Positions 1 through 5,347 of a stretch of 5,399 bases of DNA are shown one piece after another (the first letter of the stretch is position 1; every line of letters starts with the position of its first letter). Source of the stretch: JAKAWM01 sp049966695 (GTDB lineage Bacteria; Actinomycetota; Acidimicrobiia; Acidimicrobiales; Palsa-688); NCBI GenBank assembly GCA_049966695.1, contig JBMFUG010000126.1, positions 1-5,399 on the forward strand, written 5' to 3'. The notes beneath the pieces were generated by a model. That model was not told the origin of the DNA. It made no database searches and was given only the letters and a program-made list of their open reading frames with translations. A program made the translations under genes and the position numbers.

Positions 1-2
1 CC

Positions 3-392
3 GAGGAGCGCCACGACCAGATCGCTGTCGGCTGCCGTATCATCGCCGAGCTCGGGGCCGACTTGGTCAAGACCTTCTACACCGGCGAGCGCTTCGCCGA
101 GATCGTGGCGGCCACCCCGGTGCCTGTGCTGGCACTGGGCTCGCGCAAGACCGCCTACGAGCGTGACGCCCTAGCGCTAGCAGCCGAGGCGGTCGCCTCC
201 GGTGCGAGAGGCGTCGTGTTCGGCCGCAACGTCGTGCAGGCCAGTGACCCTGAGAAGTTCCTAGGCGCACTGTGCGCCGTGGTGAAAGACGGGGTACCTG
301 TAGACGAGGCAGCCGACAGCTATGGCGTGCCCAAGGGCAGGAGCGCCCCGACGGCATTGGGAAAGGACCTAGCACAAAAGGAAAAGCGATGA
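3..392 (+). CDS. DeoC/LsrF-family class I aldolase, C-terminal part
   Basis: The 5' end lies outside the window; 129 residues remain. The reading frame runs open from the left edge, so the TTG at 63 is an internal leucine codon, not a start. The stretch resembles the C-terminal half of the TIM-barrel aldolases that include LsrF and archaeal-type fructose-bisphosphate aldolase. The motif ADLVKTFY carries the probable Schiff-base lysine (codon 69-71). A later GSRK segment and the GARGVVFGRNVVQ segment match the two phosphate-binding strands of this family. A charged tail of about 30 residues follows the barrel. Family members cleave or form C-C bonds in phosphorylated ketoses by imine chemistry in the cytoplasm; the substrate here is unknown. 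The stop overlaps the next start (ATGA at 389-392), so the gene is translationally coupled to the sugar isomerase. Family assignment is firm; the exact reaction is inference. Confidence 0.88.
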   Translation, partial: EERHDQIAVGCRIIAELGADLVKTFYTGERFAEIVAATPVPVLALGSRKTAYERDALALAAEAVASGARGVVFGRNVVQASDPEKFLGALCAVVKDGVPVDEAADSYGVPKGRSAPTALGKDLAQKEKR

Positions 393-1777
393 CCACAAAG
401 CCAAAAATAGGCGTCCTCACAACCGCTTTGCTGGAGGACGCCTACAACAAGACAGCCCACATGCGCCCGGCCGCGACCGAGGCCGCCAAAAAGGTTGCAC
501 GCGTCTTTGAGCAGTACGGCACGGTCGTGCACCCCGGCTTGGTGGAGGACGAGGACCAGGCAGCAGCTGCCGCGCGGCAGTTCAATGCCGAACAGGTCGA
601 CTTGATCGTAGCGGCTGAAATTGCTTACACCAAGGGGATCGTGCCGGCCCGTTGTTTTATCGGCACTACGGCGCCCGTCCTGGTGTGGAACACCCAGCAG
701 GTCAGCCGCCTCGGCGAAAATGACGGCTTCGACGTCATAATGCTCAACTCAGGCATGGCAGGTTTGCCAGAGCTGACTGCCGTCCTTCTGCGCACCGGGA
801 GGGACTACTCGGTCGTGACGTCACGGCTGGACGACCCAGAGGGCCACAAGAAACTACTGCCCACCCTGCAAGCTGCTGGCGTTAAGCGACGCCTCAGTAG
901 TGCCAAGGTCGGAATAGTCGGCCACCCATTTGAGGGCATGACAGACCTCATGTTCGACGCCCTGGCCTTCCGCCAGGACATCGGGCCGGTCGTATGGCCA
1001 GTCGAGCCAGAAGCCGTCGCAACGCGCTTCACCGAGATCCCCCAGTCAGAAGTGCAAGCACTTGTCAACGAGGAGAGGGCTCGCTACAGGGTGGAAATGG
1101 CACCTGAGCTGTTCGAACGCTCTGCACGCCTAGCCTTGGCGCTGGAGTCCGTGGCGCGCGACGAACGCCTAGACGCCTTTACGGCTTTCGACCAGGTCTG
1201 GCTGTCCGACCCACGCGTCGGCATAATCCCTTCGTACGGCACCGGTCGGCTGTGCGAGCTGGGTACCCCAGCTGCGCCCGAAGGAGACGTGACGACCGCC
1301 GTGGCCCAGCTTGTCCTCCAGGAGCTGGCCGGGCAAGCTACCACTCTGGAAAATTACGTCATCGACTTTGACAACAACGCCGTCATCTTTTCCCACGACG
1401 GCCACGGCAACCCAGCCCTCGGCACCGCGGGCACGATCTCTGTTAAGCACTCAATTTACTACGAGGGCGTACATGGTTACGGAGCCGGCTTTGAGTTTGT
1501 TTACGAGCCTGGCCCAGTTACCCTCCTTGCCATCGTGACGACCGGTGCTAACAGGTGGCGTTTCGTAATTTCCGAAGGCGAGCTGCTGCCAATGCAGGCT
1601 CGGGCAATTTCTGCTCCCCAAGGCCTGTTCCGCCATGAGGCTCTGCCGGTCGACGAGTGGTGCAACGCGTGGTTGCGCGCAGGCGCCCCGCACCACATGG
1701 GGGGCGCCCGCGGGCGTTGGTCACCTCAGCTAAAAGAGCTCGCCAGGATGCTCGGAGCCGAGGTGGCAGTGGTGTGA
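389..1777 (+). CDS. L-fucose/L-arabinose isomerase-fold sugar isomerase
   Basis: The product has 462 residues, close to the usual size for FucI/AraA-like proteins. The ATG at 389 is chosen because AAAAGGA (376-382) sits 6 bases upstream and the start overlaps the aldolase stop; the frame is open further upstream only as a shadow of the aldolase gene. The N-terminal half has the Rossmann-like layout of the family, including NSGMAGLPELTAVLLRTGR. The C-terminal half carries likely metal and catalytic residues: E298 in APEGD, E321 in LEN, H336 in FSHDGH and H435/H436 in APHHMGG. These correspond by position to the two Glu and two His of L-arabinose isomerase, as I align them from memory. The expected reaction is Mn-dependent aldose-ketose isomerization in the cytoplasm. 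Divergent members of this fold act on fucose, arabinose, sulfoquinovose and other sugars, so the substrate is open. The gene overlaps the TIM gene by 4 bases (GTGA). Confidence 0.85.
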   Translation: MTTKPKIGVLTTALLEDAYNKTAHMRPAATEAAKKVARVFEQYGTVVHPGLVEDEDQAAAAARQFNAEQVDLIVAAEIAYTKGIVPARCFIGTTAPVLVWNTQQVSRLGENDGFDVIMLNSGMAGLPELTAVLLRTGRDYSVVTSRLDDPEGHKKLLPTLQAAGVKRRLSSAKVGIVGHPFEGMTDLMFDALAFRQDIGPVVWPVEPEAVATRFTEIPQSEVQALVNEERARYRVEMAPELFERSARLALALESVARDERLDAFTAFDQVWLSDPRVGIIPSYGTGRLCELGTPAAPEGDVTTAVAQLVLQELAGQATTLENYVIDFDNNAVIFSHDGHGNPALGTAGTISVKHSIYYEGVHGYGAGFEFVYEPGPVTLLAIVTTGANRWRFVISEGELLPMQARAISAPQGLFRHEALPVDEWCNAWLRAGAPHHMGGARGRWSPQLKELARMLGAEVAVV

Positions 1778-2499
1778 ACCGCCCGGCCTTAACGATAACG
1801 CCACCCTTTTTTGAGCTCGGGCCAAAGGCCTACTGTTGGGGCAAGGACCTCCTTCGACTAGCCCTTCTGGCCGACAAGCTGAGCGCCAATTACGGCGTCC
1901 AGGTCATTATGACCCCCCAGTACGTAGACATCCCCCTCGTCGCTCGGGAAGTCGAGCATGTGCTTGTGTTCGCGCAGCACATGGACTCGCTCCGGCCCGG
2001 TCGAGGCATTGGCAGGGTGCTGCCAGAGGCTCTGCGAGAAGCAGGTGCCTTAGGCGTAATGCTCAATCACGCCGAGCACCCGCTCACACGCGCGGAGCTC
2101 GTCCGGGCGGTCAATAGGGCGCACGAGGTCGGGCTAGCGACCATGGTCTGCGCTGACGACCCCGCCGAAGCCGTCAGCATCGCCCACCTCGGCCCCAATG
2201 TGATCATCCTCGAGGCACCGGAACTGATCGCCTCGGGCGTTCCCGCGGGCTTCCGCCCTGAAGCCATCGCACGCGCGGACGAGGGCGTGCGGTCAGTCGA
2301 CCCGGGCATCCAGGTTCTTCACGGCGCAGGCATCGTCGGCCCTAGTGACATCTACGACGTGATCGCTGCAGGCGCTAGCGGGAGCGGTTCGAGCAGCGCC
2401 GTCTTTACCGCCAAAGAGCCAAGTGCAGCCCTCGAAGCCATGATCAAGGCGGCCCGGGAGGCCTGGGACGCTCGCAACCAAGGAGGACCCACCAAATGA
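1774..2499 (+). CDS. Triosephosphate isomerase family protein, sugar-operon type
   Basis: The product has 241 residues. The GTG at 1774 is chosen because it forms a GTGA overlap with the isomerase stop, has GAGGTGG (1760-1766) 7 bases upstream, and yields the usual short N-terminus before the first barrel strand. Likely catalytic residues are all present: K18 in FELGPKAY, H99 in VMLNHAEHPL and E147 in LEAPELIASG. Also visible are FAQHMDSLRPGRG (about 66-78), the counterpart of the TIM AQN segment, and a C-terminal phosphate grip AAGASGSGSSSA (198-209). The pattern follows the shorter archaeal-like TIM branch (TPQYVDI, HMDSLRPGRG, CADD) rather than the classical glycolytic enzyme with its NWK and YEPVWAIGTG motifs. 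It should interconvert glyceraldehyde 3-phosphate and DHAP or a related aldose/ketose phosphate such as a tetrulose phosphate. A normal glycolytic tpiA is probably elsewhere in the genome. The gene sits between the sugar isomerase and yjbQ, with a 4-base overlap on both sides. Confidence 0.91.
   Translation: MNRPALTITPPFFELGPKAYCWGKDLLRLALLADKLSANYGVQVIMTPQYVDIPLVAREVEHVLVFAQHMDSLRPGRGIGRVLPEALREAGALGVMLNHAEHPLTRAELVRAVNRAHEVGLATMVCADDPAEAVSIAHLGPNVIILEAPELIASGVPAGFRPEAIARADEGVRSVDPGIQVLHGAGIVGPSDIYDVIAAGASGSGSSSAVFTAKEPSAALEAMIKAAREAWDARNQGGPTK
2480..2486 (+). promoter_or_regulatory. Strong ribosome binding site for yjbQ
   Basis: AAGGAGG matches the anti-Shine-Dalgarno consensus exactly and lies 9 bases before the ATG at 2496. 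It sits inside the last codons of the TIM gene. It is the best ribosome site in the operon and suggests that yjbQ is translated at least as well as the genes before it. Confidence 0.85.
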
Positions 2500-2990
2500 C
2501 AGTTCATCACGTTAGTTTCACCCTTCCAGAACGCCGCGGGCCCAACTTCCGTGACGTGACGCCACAGGCCGTTGACGCCTTGAAAGCCTCGGGTGTCCGC
2601 AACGGGATCGTGGTTGTCTACTCTCAGCACACGACCTGCAACGTCTTGCTCCAAGAGCCTTCTCACGATACGGACTACTGGGGCACTGAGCTGTTGATGC
2701 AGGACCTTGCCGATGTCTTCGAAAAGATCGTCCCGACCTGTAGGACACAAGGCCAGTACCATCACCCAGGGCCAAAGCACATCGAATTTGCGCAAGGCAT
2801 TGGCGAACAAGCGGCATGGTCGCTCAACACTGACGCTCATTTGCGCTCGGTTATGCTTACCCGTTCCCAGACGGTCCCGGTCATAGACGGTGCCATGGTG
2901 CTCGGTGAGTTCGGCCGGATTTACTTCGTCGACTGGGACCACACTCGCGCCCGCCAAAGGACTGTGCATGTCCAAGTTATCGGGGAGTAA
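2496..2990 (+). CDS. yjbQ: YjbQ/UPF0047 family protein
   Basis: The product has 164 residues. The ATG overlaps the TIM stop (ATGA, 2496-2499). Family hallmarks are in order: YSQHTTCNVLLQE (42-54), a histidine-rich middle (YHHPGPKH, 88-95), DAHLRSVML (113-121), VPVIDGAMVLGEFGRIYFVDWD (split as VPVIDG 127-132 and LGEFGRIYF 136-144) and a final RTVHVQVIGE. H45, the H89/H90 region and H115 are the probable metal-site histidines. Many members have about 130-140 residues; this one is longer, mainly between the HTT motif and DAHL. E. coli YjbQ has been reported to have weak thiamine-phosphate synthase activity, hence the common database name, but nothing here concerns thiamine. Coupling to an aldolase, a sugar isomerase and a TIM suggests a role in sugar-phosphate metabolism or in clearing a by-product. 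Family certain, function inferred. Confidence 0.92.
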   Translation: MTVHHVSFTLPERRGPNFRDVTPQAVDALKASGVRNGIVVVYSQHTTCNVLLQEPSHDTDYWGTELLMQDLADVFEKIVPTCRTQGQYHHPGPKHIEFAQGIGEQAAWSLNTDAHLRSVMLTRSQTVPVIDGAMVLGEFGRIYFVDWDHTRARQRTVHVQVIGE

Positions 2991-3053
2991 GCGACTCCGG
3001 GACAACGCCCTGCTTGTGGCCAACGCGCACATGGTGGCCAGACGAGCGTGACC

Positions 3054-3070
3054 GCCCTCGTCTCGAGGGC
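3054..3070 (+). terminator. Small hairpin, possible weak terminator of the sugar operon
   Basis: GCCCTCG and CGAGGGC form a perfect 7-bp stem with a TCT loop, 64 bases after the yjbQ stop. No T-tract follows. It could be a weak terminator or an mRNA 3'-end stabiliser. Confidence 0.4.
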
Positions 3071-3156
3071 ATAGGCTAGCAAATCAGCAATGCAGATAGG
3101 AGAGCGATGACATAGGCAAATGACCTCCGACCCCTCGCAACAGATCTAAACTATTG

Positions 3157-3168
3157 CTGCACGTGCAG
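3157..3168. promoter_or_regulatory. 12-bp perfect palindrome, possible operator
   Basis: CTGCACGTGCAG is perfectly self-complementary and lies in non-coding DNA about 80 bases before the 21-bp tandem repeat. It could be the site of a dimeric regulator. No promoter elements could be placed next to it, so the role is inference. Confidence 0.3.
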
Positions 3169-3201
3169 ATGCCCCTTCCCTGGGCAGGAGCGGCTTTAGG
3201 G

Positions 3202-3231
3202 CCCTTGCTGCCGGCCCACCGGCAGCAAGGG
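3202..3231 (+). terminator. Strong 13-bp hairpin, likely terminator
   Basis: CCCTTGCTGCCGG pairs perfectly with CCGGCAGCAAGGG across a CCCA loop. No T-run follows on either strand, which fits hairpin-only terminators often seen in high-GC Gram-positives. It lies about 210 bases past yjbQ and would separate the operon from downstream DNA. Its direction is not certain; + strand is assumed from the gene order. Confidence 0.6.
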
Positions 3232-3236
3232 GGCGG

Positions 3237-3278
3237 CGTGCACGACCTCGTAGCTAACGTGCACGACCTCCTAGCTAA
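3237..3278. repeat. Two-copy 21-bp tandem repeat, possible tandem operator
   Basis: Copies at 3237-3257 and 3258-3278 differ at one position (20 of 21 identical). Each reads CGTGCACGACCTC, then G or C, then TAGCTAA. The period is two helical turns, so both copies face the same side of the DNA, as expected for two bound regulator units. The second copy with its flank also forms an imperfect palindrome (CCTC-C-TAGCTA-A-GAGG, 3267-3282). DeoR-family repressors often bind direct repeats, and a deoR gene starts about 800 bases downstream. The operator role is inference; the repeat itself is plain. Confidence 0.55.
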
Positions 3279-3538
3279 GAGGCCACCGTTGGACAAGCTC
3301 ATGGCAGAGACATGTGAACTACGTGCCTCGGGCAACCGTAAGGGCTTATGACGCTGATGACAATGCAATGCAAAAACAAGCCGCCCATGGGGACAACCTC
3401 GCCAGTAGCGGACAGCGGTTTTTCGCCCGCCCGGGCTCTCTCAGGGACAAAGGCTCGTTGTCTTCGGCCTCGTTAGCCAGGCTCGCAGGCCGAGCGGCCA
3501 TAGCGGCGGCCCCTTGGCACATGACAAAATGAGGGGCT

Positions 3539-3916
3539 GTGGACGCGACCTCTGAGGTAGCAGGAACGGGGTGCCAATGGCGTGCGTTACCAACCTGCTT
3601 CCGGCATTGCAGTAGGTTGCGACGCCACCGCGCTACCTGGCCGCGCGCCGCCGCGTGCGTGCAAATAGCTGGCTGCTCACAAGCGCCCGCCAGCGAGCTA
3701 GTGGGCCGTAGACGAGCGCCCTCGGCACGCTTTGTCGACGCGTGGGGCGCCCAAGAAGCGTCCAGGCTAGGCGCCTCGGCACAGGGCTCTGGTGCCGCCG
3801 GTCACGCAGCTGGCCGCACTTTTCAGTCCTTTGTTCACGTGATCGGGCGTGGCTCGGCCCTTCAACGAACTTGGGCATGGGCGGTAGGCCACCGCTACCT
3901 TCGCACTGGTTAGGGA
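3539..3916 (+). pseudogene. Decayed, internally deleted IS5-type transposase remnant
   Basis: The open frame (GTG at 3539, about 125 codons) has no usable ribosome site but keeps two ends of an IS5-family transposase in one frame. Residues 2-14 (DATSEVAGTGCQW) followed by RALP and a W 17 residues after that proline match, position for position, the family segment DAIxYVLRTGCQWRALP...W as I recall it. Near the end, HVIGRGSALQRTWAW aligns without gaps to EVLPRRWVVERTFAW, followed by GHRYLRT for the GRYRRL segment. Between them, APSARFVDAW may be a relic of the SPSAxVIDSQ segment holding the first catalytic Asp. The family has about 260-280 residues; this remnant lacks about 35 at the N-terminus and more than 100 in the middle. 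The Glu of the VERT motif is Gln here. It is therefore an old, inactive relic. I did not find terminal inverted repeats. The family call comes from motif recognition, not a search. Confidence 0.6.
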
Positions 3917-4055
3917 AAGGGGTGCCGTTGCCACCAAGGGACCTAGCCGGGCTGTGCACCGCAGGCTGCTTGCCCGCCACCACAGGACTGAGGCCACGTA
4001 AAATGCGGCGGCGTTGCTTACGCGACAGCATATAACGTCGATTTGGCCCGCTACC

Positions 4056-4064
4056 AAAAGGGGA
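4056..4064 (+). promoter_or_regulatory. Ribosome binding site fixing the deoR start
   Basis: AAAAGGGGA ends about 10 bases before the GTG at 4074. It supports that start over the in-frame TTG at 4014, which has no such sequence before it. Confidence 0.6.
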
Positions 4065-4073
4065 ACCACCGCA

Positions 4074-4850
4074 GTGAACAACGCACAAGAAAGACGTAAC
4101 CTCATTGCCAAAATGGTCGAGGAACGTGACCAGCTGACGATCGCCGACCTCATTGACCGTTTTCAGGTGACCGACACCTCGATCCGCCACGACCTTTCCG
4201 TCTTGGAGGAAGCAGGCAGGCTGGTGCGGGTACGAGGGGGTGCCGTCAGCAGTTCGGCGAGCAGGCCGACCAGCACCTTTGCTGTTAAGGCAAAGGAAAA
4301 ACAACGGGAAAAAAAACGTATTGGGCGAGCTGCCGCCGAGCTCATCCAAACAGGCGATGTGGTGCTCTTTGACTCCGGTTCTACCGTAGCGCAAGTCGCA
4401 GCGCAGATGCCGGGCCGCCTCAAGCTCCCGCACGCGATCACTGTCGTCTCGCATTCCCTGGCAGTCATACAGGAGGTGAGCAGCTGGCCACAGCCACACT
4501 GCATCTGCCTGGGAGGATTGTTCCTACCCGAGTTCCAAGCATCGGTCGGCCCGATGACCCTCGCAGGTCTTCGTGAGCTTAACGCTCAGATCGCTTTTCT
4601 CGGCTGTGACGGCCTGACCGTAGAAGGTGGCCTGACCACACCCCATCAGCTTATCGCCGAGGTCGGGTCAGCCATGGCGGCCAGGGCTAAACGGGTCGTG
4701 GCTGTGGCAGACACCTCCAAGCTCGGCATGAGCGGCTTTACCCGCATCGTCGGCATTGACGCCATCCACGTCCTCGTCACAGACACGCTGGCCGACCCCG
4801 ACCTCCTGGAGGAGGTCCGTCGGCAAGGCGTCGAGGTCATTGTCGCCTAA
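4074..4850 (+). CDS. DeoR-family transcriptional repressor of sugar metabolism
   Basis: The product has 258 residues, the normal full length. The GTG at 4074 places the protein start a few residues before the helix-turn-helix, as usual; the TTG at 4014 would add 20 residues with no family match. The DeoR-type DNA-binding domain spans about residues 5-58, with TIADLIDRFQVTDTSIRHDL as the helix-turn-helix and LEEAGRLVRVRGGAV as the wing. The effector domain (about 75-258) has GDVVLFDSGSTV (94-105), VVSHSL (124-129), LGG (146-148), GCDGLTVEGGLT (177-188) and VADTSKLG (211-218), which line the sugar-phosphate pocket in this family. Such proteins repress catabolic operons until a phosphorylated sugar intermediate binds. 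It lies about 1.1 kb after the aldolase-isomerase-TIM-yjbQ operon on the same strand, which makes that operon the likely target. The intervening transposon relic may have pushed it away. The target is inference. Confidence 0.94.
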   Translation: MNNAQERRNLIAKMVEERDQLTIADLIDRFQVTDTSIRHDLSVLEEAGRLVRVRGGAVSSSASRPTSTFAVKAKEKQREKKRIGRAAAELIQTGDVVLFDSGSTVAQVAAQMPGRLKLPHAITVVSHSLAVIQEVSSWPQPHCICLGGLFLPEFQASVGPMTLAGLRELNAQIAFLGCDGLTVEGGLTTPHQLIAEVGSAMAARAKRVVAVADTSKLGMSGFTRIVGIDAIHVLVTDTLADPDLLEEVRRQGVEVIVA

Positions 4851-4897
4851 GCACCGAGGCGCGCGGGCCGGTAAGTGGCCAGGCGCTGGTCGCGGAC

Positions 4898-4960
4898 TTG
4901 AGCAGGCTGGGAGCGAAACCCCGCCCTTACGGGCGGGGGTTGCGCTCCCAGCCTGCTCAA
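4898..4960 (+). terminator. Very large hairpin terminator after deoR
   Basis: TTGAGCAGGCTGGGAGCG (4898-4915) pairs perfectly over 18 bp with 4943-4960. Inside it, CCCCGCCC (4919-4926) pairs over 8 bp with GGGCGGGG (4931-4938) across a TTAC loop. A small 3-by-4 internal loop separates the two stems. It starts 48 bases after the deoR stop. There is no T-tract, but 26 mostly G-C pairs make it very stable. Because it is nearly symmetric, it could terminate from both sides. Confidence 0.75.
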
Positions 4961-4992
4961 CTAGGAAGTGGCCAAGCTCGGCCTGGGCCTAG
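4961..4992. other. Small secondary hairpin adjoining the terminator
   Basis: CTAGG (4961-4965) can pair with CCTAG (4988-4992), and GGCC (4970-4973) with GGCC (4980-4983), with a symmetric 4-by-4 internal loop between. It abuts the large hairpin without a gap. It is weak alone; coaxial stacking with its neighbour is possible. Confidence 0.3.
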
Positions 4993-5049
4993 TGCTTGCC
5001 GCCCTTCAAAAAAGGCGCACGGCCCTGACCGCCTTGCCGTACGCTCCAC

Positions 5050-5063
5050 TGCCCACGTGGGCA
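5050..5063. promoter_or_regulatory. 14-bp perfect palindrome, possible operator
   Basis: TGCCCACGTGGGCA is perfectly self-complementary and lies in non-coding DNA 170 bases before the tRNA. It shares the CACGTG centre with the palindrome at 3157-3168. It could be the site of a dimeric regulator; no promoter was recognised beside it. Confidence 0.3.
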
Positions 5064-5130
5064 CACAGCTGCCATGTCCATGGGCTACGCTCTTTGGCTG
5101 TACCTTTGCCCGCTATGTGCCGCCCGTTGT

Positions 5131-5165
5131 CCTACAGCTGGGGCGCGAGCCCCGGAGCTCGTAGG
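5131..5165 (+). other. Bulged hairpin closed by a GCGA tetraloop
   Basis: Three stacked helices can form: CCTAC with GTAGG (5131-5135/5161-5165), AGCT with AGCT (5136-5139/5156-5159), and GGGGC with GCCCC (5140-5144/5149-5153). The loop is GCGA, a stable GNRA tetraloop. All bulged bases (5154-5155 and 5160) are on the 3' side. This looks like RNA structure, but nothing shows that the region is transcribed. Confidence 0.4.
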
Positions 5166-5232
5166 CCAGATGTAGGACCGACGACCTCTCAACGGCTAGC
5201 CTAGAGAGCGCACAAGCAGGCCAGAGGTACTA

Positions 5233-5325
5233 GGAGAGGTGCGAGAGCGGCCGAATCGGGCTCACTGCTAATGAGTTGACGGGGGGAAACTCCGTCCGAG
5301 GGTTCAAATCCCTCCCTCTCCGCCA
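5233..5325 (+). tRNA. tRNA-Ser, anticodon GCU, CCA encoded
   Basis: All arms fold. The acceptor stem is GGAGAGG (5233-5239) with CCTCTCC (5315-5321), followed by discriminator G and encoded CCA (5323-5325). The short D-stem is CGA/TCG (5242-5244/5256-5258). The anticodon stem 5260-5264/5272-5276 is closed by one G-T pair, with loop CTGCTAA and anticodon GCT at 5267-5269. A long variable arm (5278-5296) pairs GACGG with CCGTC plus one G-T pair, the class II hallmark of serine tRNAs. The T-stem is GAGGG/CCCTC with loop TTCAAAT. It reads AGC and AGU serine codons. It stands alone in the visible sequence. Confidence 0.97.
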
Positions 5326-5327
5326 GG

Positions 5328-5347
5328 GGTTAGCGACAAAACTAACC
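5328..5347. terminator. Small hairpin just after tRNA-Ser
   Basis: GGTTAG (5328-5333) pairs with CTAACC (5342-5347), 6 bp, around the loop CGACAAAA, starting two bases after the CCA. It may help end or trim the tRNA transcript. The loop and the start of the right arm belong to the first GCGACAAAACT copy. Confidence 0.4.

Larger units (their letters stand above)
2991..3538 (+). other. Intergenic stretch after yjbQ, no gene recognised
   Basis: About 550 bases without a convincing coding region. Open frames at 3154-3351 and 3314-3532 start at poor sites, run through a strong hairpin or repeat, and resemble no family I know. What can be supported here is two hairpins (3054-3070 and 3202-3231), a 12-bp palindrome (3157-3168) and a 21-bp tandem repeat (3237-3278), each listed separately. 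Confidence 0.7.
4851..5232 (+). other. Structured non-coding stretch between deoR and tRNA-Ser
   Basis: About 380 bases with no convincing gene; the open frames here cross hairpins, lack ribosome sites and resemble no family I know. The stretch holds a large terminator hairpin (4898-4960), a second small hairpin directly after it (4961-4992), a 14-bp palindrome (5050-5063) and a bulged hairpin with a competing inverted repeat (5130-5177). The promoter of the tRNA should lie in the last 60 bases, but I could not place -35 and -10 boxes with confidence. Confidence 0.65.

Noticed and set aside
272..388. Upstream extension of the sugar isomerase frame
   Set aside because: It only shadows the aldolase coding sequence; the ATG at 389 has a good ribosome site and matches family N-termini.
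2352..3032. Minus-strand open frame opposite yjbQ
   Set aside because: It is antisense to two firmly identified genes and has no recognisable domain.
3098..3115. AGGAG followed by ATG at 3107 as a small gene
   Set aside because: The frame reads ATG ACA TAG and stops after two codons; the spacing of 4 bases is also short.
3154..3351. Small open frame whose 21-bp repeat reads as VHDLVAN then VHDLLAK
   Set aside because: The TTG start lacks a ribosome site, the frame runs through the 13-bp perfect hairpin, and the product resembles no family. The heptad look follows from the repeat length being a multiple of three.
4014..4036. TTGCTT and TATAAC as a deoR promoter
   Set aside because: TATAAC (4031-4036) is a fair -10 box, but TTGCTT is only 11 bases away and no -35 box is found at 16-18 bases.
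4014..4073. TTG start for the DeoR protein
   Set aside because: The extra 20 residues match nothing in the family and there is no ribosome site, whereas GTG 4074 has one.
3633..4499. Long minus-strand open frame across the gap and deoR
   Set aside because: It lies opposite the well-supported DeoR gene and the transposase relic, has an arginine-rich composition typical of antisense frames in GC-rich DNA, and shows no family motif.
5101..5204. Open frames running into the region before the tRNA
   Set aside because: They cross the tetraloop hairpin, lack ribosome sites and have no recognisable content.
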